From assembly GCA_900757655.1 (NCBI GenBank), contig CAAEOT010000039.1:1-64000 (forward strand): a stretch of DNA of 64,000 nt, given 5' to 3'. The position numbers were made by a program, and so were the translations under genes. Positions 41,363 through 50,151 of this stretch are shown here, one piece after another (the first letter of the stretch is position 1; each line of letters opens with the position of its first letter). The notes under the pieces were generated by a model, which searched no databases, was not told where the DNA came from, and saw only the letters and a list, made by a program, of their open reading frames with translations. The stretch comes from an uncultured Oscillospiraceae bacterium (lineage in GTDB: Bacteria > Bacillota > Clostridia > Oscillospirales > Oscillospiraceae).

Positions 41363-43462
41363 TCAGCACACCAGCTTCATGAGCAGACGCTCGAACTCGC
41401 CGAGCATGCCTACGGAATCGGCAAAGATCATGCTCTTTTCGTACATGCGGCGGTAAGCATCCACGTTCTCGTCCGTGCGCGCGGTGTAAATGATCGGAAT
41501 GACGAGCAACCCCCGGCGGCGCGCCGCCTGCACGGCCGTGCGCACGTCGTCGATCGCCTCCGACTCGCTGAAATAGCCGGACGGCAGCCCGTCCGAGAGC
41601 ACCATGAGGATCCTGCGGCGCTCGGTGCGCTTGGCCAGATCGAGCGCGGCGGCGCGGATGGAATAGCCGTCCTTATTGCCGTTGCCGGCGGCGATCTGCG
41701 TCATGGCGTCGATGCAGCGGCAGCCGATCTCTTTCTGGTCAAAATCCTTGATGACACAGTGCTCCACGGTGTTTGTGCCGCCGTCAAAGGCGACGATCTT
41801 CGTGTAGGCGATGCCCTTGAGTGCCTCCTCGAGCACAGCCGCCGTGGCCAGCGCCGTGAAGAGCTTGGAGTTCCCGTCGCCGATGCCGGCGCCCATACTG
41901 CCGCTGCGGTCGATGAGCAGGTAAAACGCCGTCTCGCGTTTGGACGGCGGCGCCTTGCGGCGAAAGACGTCCTTGGCATCGAGCGGAACTTTCCACAGCT
42001 CCCGCTGCGAGAGCGCACCGGTGCGCTGGCTGGCGCTGCGCTCACGCTGCTGGCGCAGGAGCTTGTCGAGCCGGTGGTGCAGCGCCTTCGCCCGCTCGGC
42101 AAATGCGGGCGGCAGCCGCCCATCACCCGGCGTGATACACGTCTCCGTGAACGTCAGACCGGCGTAACGGTCGGCCAGGCCCTGCCGCTCGCCGGCATCG
42201 AGCCTGGCGGCACGCGGAGTCGCAACATGCAGCTGCTGCTCAAGCGTGCGCTCGCGCGTGAGCGCCTGCGCCGCCGTGGCGAGCATCGCGTCCGTCTCGG
42301 CCGCGCTGAGCGCAAAGCCGCGGTGTGCGCCCCAGCCCGTGCCAAGCACTTCGCGCAAGCTCTCCGGCCCGCCGGAGGCCGCCTTCTGCGCGGCGGACAC
42401 CGTATCCGACGTGGTGGCGGTCGCCCCGCTCTGGCCGTGATTGCCGCTGCGGCCGACACTGGACGACCGGCCGCGATCCTCCCTGCCGTTCGTGCCGGCT
42501 GAGCCGCTCGGTTTGACCTCCTGACTGGCAAGGCTGCCGCTCATGTCGCCGTGGCGCTCGGAGTTGTCGCCGCTGCCGCCGGCCGCGCTGTCGCCTTTGT
42601 CGAGGTCTGCGTCCTCCCCGTCGGCAGACGGGCCGCTGCGTGCCGCGTCCTGCGCCTCGCTGCGCAAGCGGAGGCGGCTGTCACAGCCGTCGCCGAAAAG
42701 CTCGGCACGGTCAGTCTCACTAAATGCATAGTCCACGAGCTGCGATGCGATGCGTGCAAGCGCATCGGCGTCCGCGATGCGGCACAGGCGCGCCAGCTCA
42801 GGCGCGAGCGCCGCAAGGATGCGGCGGCCGATGTCCGCGCACGCGGCGGCCGATGGCGCGAGAATGGCCGCTTCCACCTCCGCCCGGACGGTAGAGAGCG
42901 CCGGATCCCGGCATGGGATACCCGTGAGCGCAAAGGCCTCCAATTCACAAAGCAGCGCCTCGAGCGCGCTGCCTGGCTCGGCCGCTTCGAGCTGCGCATA
43001 GCACACGAAGCGCAGCAGCGGCAGATAGCCCGGAAAGCGGCGGCAGAGAATGTTATCCGTGCGCGCCTGCTCCAGAATGTTGAGTATCCGGTGCCCAAGC
43101 AGCGCCCCGGTCTCGGGCGTGAGGGCATGGTGCGCATGAAAATACGCACCGGCGTCCACCGCGAACGCCGCGCAGACATCCCGGTCGGAGCTGCTGTCGT
43201 GCTGAATCTCGCGCGCGAGCAGCACGCGCAGCGCGGCCGTCCAGTGGCGGGCGTCAAAATCCGCGCGCAGCAGATACGCCGCTCCGCCGACGATGACGGC
43301 CGCGCCGTCTGTCGTGCAGCGCAGGCTGTCGTCCGCCGTGACGGTATCGACACGGATATTCCCCGGGACAAGCAGCGCGAGACTGCGCCGGAGCAGCGGC
43401 GTGATGGGATCATGCGCGAGAAACGCCCGGTAGCGCGCCAGCGCGGCGTCAAATCCGTCCAT
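41363..43462 (-). CDS. CobT/VWA-domain protein, partner of a MoxR-like ATPase
   Basis: 699 aa from ATG 43462. An N-terminal helical region (~1-260) is followed by a low-complexity Ser/Gly/Asp linker (~265-365), a basic region, and a C-terminal von Willebrand A domain with a complete MIDAS: DRSGSMG (518-524), a later T/D (FDGGTNT) and VLSDGLPSG. VWA proteins of this layout act with AAA ATPases (CobS/CobT, MoxR/VWA) in metal insertion or complex remodelling. The upstream gene is such an ATPase and overlaps it by 14 bases. No cobalamin genes are near, so a cobaltochelatase role is not supported by context. Confidence 0.78.
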   Translation of the reverse strand: MDGFDAALARYRAFLAHDPITPLLRRSLALLVPGNIRVDTVTADDSLRCTTDGAAVIVGGAAYLLRADFDARHWTAALRVLLAREIQHDSSSDRDVCAAFAVDAGAYFHAHHALTPETGALLGHRILNILEQARTDNILCRRFPGYLPLLRFVCYAQLEAAEPGSALEALLCELEAFALTGIPCRDPALSTVRAEVEAAILAPSAAACADIGRRILAALAPELARLCRIADADALARIASQLVDYAFSETDRAELFGDGCDSRLRLRSEAQDAARSGPSADGEDADLDKGDSAAGGSGDNSERHGDMSGSLASQEVKPSGSAGTNGREDRGRSSSVGRSGNHGQSGATATTSDTVSAAQKAASGGPESLREVLGTGWGAHRGFALSAAETDAMLATAAQALTRERTLEQQLHVATPRAARLDAGERQGLADRYAGLTFTETCITPGDGRLPPAFAERAKALHHRLDKLLRQQRERSASQRTGALSQRELWKVPLDAKDVFRRKAPPSKRETAFYLLIDRSGSMGAGIGDGNSKLFTALATAAVLEEALKGIAYTKIVAFDGGTNTVEHCVIKDFDQKEIGCRCIDAMTQIAAGNGNKDGYSIRAAALDLAKRTERRRILMVLSDGLPSGYFSESEAIDDVRTAVQAARRRGLLVIPIIYTARTDENVDAYRRMYEKSMIFADSVGMLGEFERLLMKLVC

Positions 43463-44771
43463 TCTGCGGCACCATGCTCTCAATGAGCTCGGTCAGCTGG
43501 AGGCGGGTGTAGGCATCCTGCGGTTTGGAGGCCACGTTGTCGAGCAGGCCCCAGCGCAGGCCCAGCAGCGGCTCTGCGCGCAGGGCGTCGATGAAGCCGC
43601 GGATCGTCATGGCGTCCGGCTCGAGCCCGCCGGCGCTGCGGATGCGGTCGCGGATGGCGCAGTAGACATAGTCGCAGATATTCAGGCTGGCGGTGCCCGC
43701 CTCCGGCACGACGCGGTGCAGCACATCGACGATGCTCTCCGGCTCCGCGATGTGGATGGGCGTAAAGCGGTCGATCGTCGCCTCGTTCATGAAGTTCGTG
43801 CCGGCATAGTCCTCGTTCATCGTGATCGTGAATGCCGAGTGCGGGTGCATCTGCACGAGCCCGTAGCCGGGCACCTGGATCTGACGCGCAGCGTCGGTCA
43901 GCGAGTGGAGCACGTCGGCACACTCGGGCTTGATGGTGTTGCCCTCGTCGAGCACGACGTCCGCGCCCGCCGCGAGATAGCGCAGCATGTCGCTCAGACG
44001 GTAGCGCATGGTGCCGTTTTCGATCGTCGGGCCGCCGAGCAGGTCGAGCTTGTCGAGCTCGGCATTGCCCTGCATGCGGTACTGCGGCACGTTGAGCAGC
44101 CAGTCCACCGTCTGGATGAGCGTGTTCTTGCCGCAGCCCTTGCTGCCGACGAGGCGCAGGTGCATGCCCGAGAGCCGGTAGGCAAGGCAGCGCGTGAGCG
44201 CGCCGAAGCTGTCCGCCTGCACATAGCGCACCGGCGGATCCGGCACCAGCTCGGGGTATTCCGGCAGGGAGAACATCTCCGCGAACACGCGCAGGATGAT
44301 CGGCTCCGGCACCGCCTGCTCCAGCAGATACCCGGCGCGCACGGTCAGTGCCTCCGGGGACGCGCACCCGCGCGCGGCAGCCCCGTCGATGGCCGCGCGC
44401 ACCGCACCGCTGAGTGGGTCGCCGCAGCGGTATTCGGCGAGAAAGCCCCAGACGTCCGGCGCGTCGCCGTCGCACGGCTCGCCCGTGGCGTCGCACAGCG
44501 CCATGACCCGCGCCCGTACAGGCGCTGTGCGCAGCAGCGCCGTGAGCGCCTCCGACGGCGCGGACACGATGCCCACGCGCGAAAACGGGTCGCCCGCCGC
44601 CGCCTCGGACAGACAGCACACGGGCAGCGGCTCGCCCTCGACGCGGCAGAGCACGACCTCCGGCCACACGTGGCGGTCCTGCGCGCAGAGCGAGCGCAGG
44701 AAGTCGAGCTTCATCGGTGCTTTCAGATTGCTGCCGCCGCAGACGGCGGTCTCCGTCTTTGCAATGTTCAT
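43449..44771 (-). CDS. MoxR/CobS-like AAA ATPase
   Basis: 440 aa. The first ~190 residues are not a recognised domain. The AAA_5-type core follows: Walker A GSKGCGKNT (209-217), GNAELDKLDLLGG, Walker B DVVLDEGN (~271-278), an NEDYAGTNFMNEATIDRF sensor/arginine-finger region, and a helical lid. The residue after the P-loop Lys is Asn instead of Ser/Thr, with a Thr next to it, which is unusual. It lies between the LRR gene and the VWA gene in one operon. Confidence 0.78.
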   Translation of the reverse strand: MNIAKTETAVCGGSNLKAPMKLDFLRSLCAQDRHVWPEVVLCRVEGEPLPVCCLSEAAAGDPFSRVGIVSAPSEALTALLRTAPVRARVMALCDATGEPCDGDAPDVWGFLAEYRCGDPLSGAVRAAIDGAAARGCASPEALTVRAGYLLEQAVPEPIILRVFAEMFSLPEYPELVPDPPVRYVQADSFGALTRCLAYRLSGMHLRLVGSKGCGKNTLIQTVDWLLNVPQYRMQGNAELDKLDLLGGPTIENGTMRYRLSDMLRYLAAGADVVLDEGNTIKPECADVLHSLTDAARQIQVPGYGLVQMHPHSAFTITMNEDYAGTNFMNEATIDRFTPIHIAEPESIVDVLHRVVPEAGTASLNICDYVYCAIRDRIRSAGGLEPDAMTIRGFIDALRAEPLLGLRWGLLDNVASKPQDAYTRLQLTELIESMVPQNGRI

Positions 44772-44789
44772 GTTCCCTTCCCGCCTTTC

Positions 44790-45665
44790 TCAGTTGCCCC
44801 GCGTCGCGCCCCAGGGAAAGCCCTTGGCGCTGCCGTGATAGACCACGCGCCGCACATTCAAAAACGCGCAGCGGCCGATGCGCCCCACGCTGTCGGGGAT
44901 GACGACCGTGTCCAGATTGCTGCACTGGTAAAACGCCTCATCCTGGATCTCGCGCACGCTGTCCGGGATGACGATGCCCGTCAGGCCGATGCAGCGCGAG
45001 AACATGCCCTCCGGGATGACGGCGAGGCCGCGCGGCAGATTGGTACTGCGCAGGTGCACCTTATCATAAAATGCATAGGGCTCGACCGTCTCGATGCTGT
45101 CCGGGAGGAGGAGCGTGTCCAGATACGTATAGGAGACCATGGCGTAGGACGCCAGCCGGCGCACGCGCACCCCATCGACCGACGACGGCAGCTCGAGCAC
45201 CGTGCCGGCGTTGAAGCAGCCGTCCGTGCCGATGCGGCCGGTCGCCGCGTCAAAGGCGAAATTCTGCGCCGCCGCCTGCGCCGCCGTCACAGGGTGGGTG
45301 TCCCACGGGCGATCGCGCAGCCAGGTCTGAATGTCCGCCTGTGTGCGCTCTCGCTTTTGCGCCAGGTAGTCCTGCATCTGCTGCAGGCCGCACTGCTGCG
45401 AAAAAAAGACCGCCAGATCCTCGGCCTCCAGCGGAATGGAAAAGCCCTTCGGCAGCTCCAGGCCAAGCTGCATGGTCAGGATGCGGCGGATATCGGCGCA
45501 CGCATCATCATAACGCGAGAGCACCTTCTGATCGCAGACGAAGGGCACATCCAGCCGCGAGGCCTCGATGCCGCCGGCCGTCAAAAGCCCTGCAAAGCCA
45601 TGGGCGCGGTCCAGGATCTTTTTCACGTCGCGAAACTGCGTACTCTGGTAAAGAAGCATCTCCAT
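44790..45665 (-). CDS. Protein with BspA-like leucine-rich repeats (LRR_5)
   Basis: 291 aa from ATG 45665 (GGAGG eight bases upstream). Residues 1-~130 are a helical domain I do not recognise. Residues ~150-285 hold about five BspA-type LRRs (VRRLASYAMVSYTYLDTLLLPDSI; IPDSVREIQDEAFYQCSNLDTVVIPDSV, shown in part). No signal peptide, so it is cytosolic, unlike most BspA surface proteins. First gene of the LRR-AAA-VWA operon; its LRRs may provide target recognition. Confidence 0.7.
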   Translation of the reverse strand: MEMLLYQSTQFRDVKKILDRAHGFAGLLTAGGIEASRLDVPFVCDQKVLSRYDDACADIRRILTMQLGLELPKGFSIPLEAEDLAVFFSQQCGLQQMQDYLAQKRERTQADIQTWLRDRPWDTHPVTAAQAAAQNFAFDAATGRIGTDGCFNAGTVLELPSSVDGVRVRRLASYAMVSYTYLDTLLLPDSIETVEPYAFYDKVHLRSTNLPRGLAVIPEGMFSRCIGLTGIVIPDSVREIQDEAFYQCSNLDTVVIPDSVGRIGRCAFLNVRRVVYHGSAKGFPWGATRGN

Positions 45666-45785
45666 CACGAGGTCCTCCGTCAATTGTTATAAAACTATCA
45701 TACAGGCGTGAGCCCCTTTCTTCTGTAACCAATGATGCACAGAAGGCGGTTTCCTTGTCTCTTTTCCGGCGCTTTGGGCAAATTT

Positions 45786-45800
45786 TGTACACGGTGTACA
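45786..45800. promoter_or_regulatory. Perfect operator-like palindrome between the LRR operon and ftsH2
   Basis: TGTACAC-G-GTGTACA. It lies 13 bp upstream of the probable ftsH2 -35 and ~120 bp before the LRR gene. The rest of the 238-bp gap has no gene. Confidence 0.55.
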
Positions 45801-45812
45801 TAGTTTATTCAC

Positions 45813-45841
45813 TGGACAGTTGTTTCCTGATGTGGTAAGCT
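45813..45841 (+). promoter_or_regulatory. Probable promoter of the second ftsH operon
   Basis: TGGACA (45813-45818), 17 bp, TAAGCT (45836-45841). Confidence 0.5.
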
Positions 45842-45903
45842 AAAGTTATGTTACACAAGTCCCAAAAGTGCACACATTTTATGAAGATAAAGGAAGCGGT
45901 CAC

Positions 45904-47718
45904 ATGAATGAAGTGAAAAACCCGAAAAAGCCGTTGGTGTATTATTACGCCATCGTCATTCTCGTGATCCTGGCGCTCAACTTTCTGGCGGTGCCCTGGC
46001 TGAGCCAGCGGCAGGTCAAGGAGGTCGACTACGGCACGTTCATGACCATGACGGAAAATCAGGAGATCGGCCGTGTGGAGGTGCAAAACAACCAGATCCT
46101 CTTCACGAACAAAGATGACACGCAGGTCTATAAGACCGGCCTGATGGACGATCCCGACCTCATCTACCGCCTGAAGGACTCCGGCGCGGAGTTCTCAAGT
46201 GAGATCGTCGAGCAGATGTCGCCGTTTCTGTCGTTTCTGCTGACGTGGCTGCTGCCGATCGTGTTTTTTGTCGCCCTCGGCCAGTTCATGCTCAAGCGCA
46301 TGACGAACAAGGCCGGCGGTCCGAACTCCATGATGTTCGGCCTCGGCGGCTCGAACGCGAAGGTCTATGTCAAGTCCGCCGAGGGCATCAAATTCTCCGA
46401 CGTCGCCGGTGAGGACGAGGCCAAGGAAAACCTGACCGAGATCGTCAACTACCTGCACGACCCGGCGAAATATCAGGACATCGGCGCATCCATGCCCAAG
46501 GGCATCCTGCTCGTCGGCCCTCCGGGAACCGGCAAGACGATGCTGGCCAAGGCCGTCGCCGGTGAGGCGAACGTGCCGTTTTTCTCCATGTCCGGTTCGG
46601 AGTTCGTGGAGATGTTCGTCGGCATGGGCGCAAGCAAGGTGCGCGACCTGTTCCGGCAGGCCAAGGAGAAAGCCCCCTGCATCGTGTTCATCGACGAGAT
46701 CGACGCCATCGGCAAAAAGCGCGACGGGCAGGTCGGCGGCAACGACGAGCGCGAGCAGACGCTCAATCAGCTGCTGACCGAGATGGACGGCTTCGAGGGC
46801 AACAACGGCGTCATCATCCTCGCCGCCACGAACCGGCCCGAGTCGCTCGACCCGGCGCTCACGCGCCCCGGCCGCTTTGACCGGCGCGTGCCCGTGGAGC
46901 TGCCCGATCTCAAGGGCCGCGAGGAGATCCTCAAGGTGCACGCCCGCAAGATCAAGGTCGCCGAGGACGTGGACTACAACAAGATCGCGCGCATGGCCTC
47001 CGGCGCCTCGGGCGCAGAGCTTGCGAACATCGTCAACGAGGCTGCGCTGCGCGCCGTGCGCGACGGCCGCCGCTTTGCCACGCAGTCTGACCTCGAGGAG
47101 AGCATCGAGGTCGTTATCGCGGGCTATCAGAAGAAAAATGCCATCCTCACCGATAAAGAGAAGTGGACGGTCGCCTACCACGAGATCGGCCACGCGCTCG
47201 TCGCCGCGCTGCAGACACATTCCGCCCCCGTGCAAAAGATCACCATCATCCCCCGCACGTCCGGCGCACTGGGCTACACCATGCAGGTCGAAGAGGGCAA
47301 CCACTACCTCATGACCAAAGAGGAACTGGAAAACAAGATCGCCACGCTCACCGGCGGCCGCGCGGCCGAGGAGGTGCGCTTCGGCGTCATCTCCACCGGC
47401 GCGTCCAATGACATCGAGCAGGCGACGAAGCTCGCCCGCGGCATGATCACGCGCTACGGCATGAGCGAGGAATTTGACATGGTCGCGCTCGAGACGGTCA
47501 CGAACCAGTACCTCGGCGGCGACACCTCCCTCGCCTGCTCGGCCGAAACGCAGACGCAGATCGACCATCAGGTCGTCGCGCTCGTGAAAAAGGAGCACGC
47601 CAAGGCCGTCGGCATCCTCACGGACAACCGCGCCAAGCTCGACGAACTGGCCAAGTACCTTTATGAAAAGGAGACCATCACCGGCGAGGAGTTCATGGCC
47701 ATTCTCAACCGCGCCTGA
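45904..47718 (+). CDS. ftsH: ATP-dependent zinc metalloprotease FtsH (second copy)
   Basis: 604 aa from ATG 45904 with AAGGAAG upstream. Two N-terminal membrane helices (~15-35 and ~100-125), AAA core with [19 protein letters not shown] and RPGRFDRR, and the zinc motif HEIGH. It is shorter than the first copy and lacks its acidic tail. A DUF1538 membrane protein and a P-II-like protein follow, which raises the possibility that this protease serves that module. Confidence 0.95.
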   Translation: MNEVKNPKKPLVYYYAIVILVILALNFLAVPWLSQRQVKEVDYGTFMTMTENQEIGRVEVQNNQILFTNKDDTQVYKTGLMDDPDLIYRLKDSGAEFSSEIVEQMSPFLSFLLTWLLPIVFFVALGQFMLKRMTNKAGGPNSMMFGLGGSNAKVYVKSAEGIKFSDVAGEDEAKENLTEIVNYLHDPAKYQDIGASMPKGILLVGPPGTGKTMLAKAVAGEANVPFFSMSGSEFVEMFVGMGASKVRDLFRQAKEKAPCIVFIDEIDAIGKKRDGQVGGNDEREQTLNQLLTEMDGFEGNNGVIILAATNRPESLDPALTRPGRFDRRVPVELPDLKGREEILKVHARKIKVAEDVDYNKIARMASGASGAELANIVNEAALRAVRDGRRFATQSDLEESIEVVIAGYQKKNAILTDKEKWTVAYHEIGHALVAALQTHSAPVQKITIIPRTSGALGYTMQVEEGNHYLMTKEELENKIATLTGGRAAEEVRFGVISTGASNDIEQATKLARGMITRYGMSEEFDMVALETVTNQYLGGDTSLACSAETQTQIDHQVVALVKKEHAKAVGILTDNRAKLDELAKYLYEKETITGEEFMAILNRA

Positions 47719-47785
47719 CGGACTGCGATGCGGTCGTGCAGCGATCCCCGAATCCCCCCCACGAAAGGAGGGCCACCGCAACCGT

Positions 47786-49306
47786 ATGAATGAAAAACTG
47801 AAAGAAAAAGTTAAGGAATCTCTCTCGAGCGTGCTGCCCATCACCCTGATCGTGCTGGTGCTGAGCGTCACGCTCGTCCCGATGGAGATCGGCACGCTGG
47901 CGCTGTTTCTGACCGGCGCCGTGCTGCTGATCGTCGGCATGGGGTTTTTCCAGCTCGGCGCCGAAATGTCCATGACGCCGCTCGGCGAGGGCGTCGGCAA
48001 GACGCTGGCAAAGCGCGAAAAGGTGCTGCTGATCGTGCTCGTGGCGTTCGCGCTCGGGACGATCATCACCATCGCGGAGCCGGACCTGCAGGTACTGGCA
48101 AACCAGGTCGCGTCGATCCCGAACAGCGTGCTGATCTGGACGGTCGCCGTCGGCGTGGGCGTCTTTCTGGCGCTGGCCGTGCTGCGCATTTTGTTCCGCG
48201 TCTCGCTGGCAAAGTGCCTGCTGGGCGCGTATGCGCTGCTGTTTGTGCTGACGCTGTTTTCCCCGAAGGAGTTTCTCGCCGTCGCGTTCGATGCCGGCGG
48301 CGTCACGACCGGGCCCATCACCGTGCCGTTTATCATGGCGCTGGGCGTCGGCGTGTCGGCCATCCGCAGCACGCAGGGGCACGATGATGACAGCTTCGGT
48401 CTCGTCGCGCTGTGCAGCGTCGGGCCGATCCTGATGGTGCTGCTGCTCGGCATCTTCTACCACCCGACGGACGCAGCCTACTCTGCCGTGGAAATCGCGC
48501 CGGTCATCACGACGCGCGACGTGGCGCAGCAGTTCGCGCTCGGCTTCCCGGGCTATGCCGAGGAAGTGCTACTGAGCATCCTGCCGATCGCGGCGGTGTG
48601 CGTGCTGTTCCAGCTGCTGACGCACTACTACCGGCGGCGGCAGCTGCTGCGCACGGGCGTCGGCTTCCTGTACACGGTCATCGGTCTGATCCTGTTTCTG
48701 ACCGGTGTGAACGTCGGCTTCACCCCCGTGGGCAATCTGCTTGGTTCGGGTCTGGCCGGCAGCGCGTACCGCTGGGTGCTCGTCCCGATCGGCGCGCTCA
48801 TCGGCTACTACATCGTTAAGGCGGAGCCCGCCGTGCAGGTGCTCAACAAGCAGGTTGAGGACGTCACCGGCGGCACCGTGTCGCAGAGCATGATGAACAC
48901 GGCGCTGTCCATCGGCGTCGCCTGCGCGGTGATGCTGTCCATGGTGCGCGTGCTGACCGGCATCAGCATCTACTGGATCCTTGTGCCGGGCTACGCGCTC
49001 GCGCTCATCCTCGCGCGGTTCGTGCCGTCCGTGTTCGTGGGCATCGCCTTCGACTCCGGCGGCGTGGCGAGCGGGCCCATGACCTCTACCTTCCTGCTGC
49101 CGCTGGCCATGGGCGCGTGCACCGCGATCGGCGGCAACGTCGTCACGGACGCCTTCGGCGTCGTGGCGCTCGTCGCGCTCGCCCCGCCAGTGGCAATCCA
49201 GATCATGGGCGTCCTTTACGTACATAAATCCAAAGCCGTGGCGCAAAACAAAGCTGACCTGCTGTCCGATGACGGCGTCATCGACCTGGAGGACGAAGAG
49301 ATATGA
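47786..49306 (+). CDS. DUF1538 family membrane protein (tandem duplicate)
   Basis: 506 aa; ATG 47786 after AAAGGAGGG. About 14 membrane helices in two homologous halves, each containing the same motif: FDAGGVTTGPITVPF in the first and FDSGGVASGPMTSTF in the second. DUF1538 proteins are probable transporters often linked to P-II proteins. Substrate unknown. Its last four bases overlap the P-II-like gene's start. Confidence 0.85.
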   Translation: MNEKLKEKVKESLSSVLPITLIVLVLSVTLVPMEIGTLALFLTGAVLLIVGMGFFQLGAEMSMTPLGEGVGKTLAKREKVLLIVLVAFALGTIITIAEPDLQVLANQVASIPNSVLIWTVAVGVGVFLALAVLRILFRVSLAKCLLGAYALLFVLTLFSPKEFLAVAFDAGGVTTGPITVPFIMALGVGVSAIRSTQGHDDDSFGLVALCSVGPILMVLLLGIFYHPTDAAYSAVEIAPVITTRDVAQQFALGFPGYAEEVLLSILPIAAVCVLFQLLTHYYRRRQLLRTGVGFLYTVIGLILFLTGVNVGFTPVGNLLGSGLAGSAYRWVLVPIGALIGYYIVKAEPAVQVLNKQVEDVTGGTVSQSMMNTALSIGVACAVMLSMVRVLTGISIYWILVPGYALALILARFVPSVFVGIAFDSGGVASGPMTSTFLLPLAMGACTAIGGNVVTDAFGVVALVALAPPVAIQIMGVLYVHKSKAVAQNKADLLSDDGVIDLEDEEI

Positions 49307-50031
49307 TACATTCCGAAAACCGACTCGCACCGCGCATGGTGCTCATCATTACCAACCATGAATACCGCCGCAAGCTCGAGCAGACGTTTCAGAATTTCCG
49401 CATCCCGATCTATTATCAGTGCCAGGGGTACGGCACCGCACCGTCGGAGATGCTCGACATCTTCGGCCTGAGCGGCAGCGGCCGCCTGCTCACGATCGGG
49501 CTGCTGCCGAAATTCCTCGTGCGTGACCTGCTCGACGCGCTGCAGCAGCGCATCCCGCTGCACAAACGCGGCGGCGGCATCGTGCTGACGATCCCGATCA
49601 CGGGGCTGCAGCGGCCGATGCTTCAGCTCCTGAACGACCAGGCGCGCGAAACCATTGAACAGAAGATCGAAGAAAGGGTGGATAGCGATATGTCCGATAT
49701 GCAGACCAGCGCCGGTTACACCGCCATCTGGGTCGCGCTCAGCAACGGCTACAGCAGCGACGCCATCGACGCCGCCAGAAGCGCCGGCGCCATGGGCGGA
49801 ACGATCCTCAAGGGCCGGCGGCAGAATTCCGAACGCATCAGCCAGAAGCTCGGCATCTCCATGCAGGAGGAAGAGGAGTTCGTCGTCATCGTCACGCCGC
49901 GTGAAAAGAAGGCCGCCGTCATGAACGCGATCAGCGATGCCTGCGGCCTGCGCACGGACGCGCACGGCATCATTCTCTCGCTGCCGGTGGACGAGGTCAT
50001 CGGTCTCGAGACCGGCGAGAACACGCTGTAA
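49303..50031 (+). CDS. Double P-II (GlnB-like) signalling protein
   Basis: 242 aa. Two ferredoxin-like P-II-type halves joined around residues 105-125: the first has MVLIITNHEYRRKLEQTFQ and GIVLTIPITG; the second has VALSNGYSSDAIDAARSAGAMGG, LKGRR and EEEFVVIVTPREKKAAVMNAI. The overlap with the DUF1538 gene (49303-49306) and the known pairing of the families suggest it senses a metabolite or nucleotide and gates the membrane protein. Confidence 0.8.
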   Translation: MIHSENRLAPRMVLIITNHEYRRKLEQTFQNFRIPIYYQCQGYGTAPSEMLDIFGLSGSGRLLTIGLLPKFLVRDLLDALQQRIPLHKRGGGIVLTIPITGLQRPMLQLLNDQARETIEQKIEERVDSDMSDMQTSAGYTAIWVALSNGYSSDAIDAARSAGAMGGTILKGRRQNSERISQKLGISMQEEEEFVVIVTPREKKAAVMNAISDACGLRTDAHGIILSLPVDEVIGLETGENTL

Positions 50032-50050
50032 CATTCCAAATAAGAATCGC

Positions 50051-50082
50051 AAATGCCGCAGGCAGCCGCCTGCGGCATTTTT
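50051..50082 (+). terminator. Terminator of the ftsH2-DUF1538-PII operon
   Basis: AAATGCCGCAGGC-AGCC-GCCTGCGGCATTT followed by TT. Confidence 0.93.
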
Positions 50083-50151
50083 GCGTCTGTGCACACATAC
50101 CCCGGCCAAAACGGCAAATCCTAAAGGAAAATGCAAAAGGAGCCGGAGCTT

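Noticed and set aside
41363..44771. Cobaltochelatase CobST
   Set aside because: AAA plus VWA resembles CobS/CobT, but no cobalamin genes are near, the N-terminal parts differ, and an LRR gene heads the operon.
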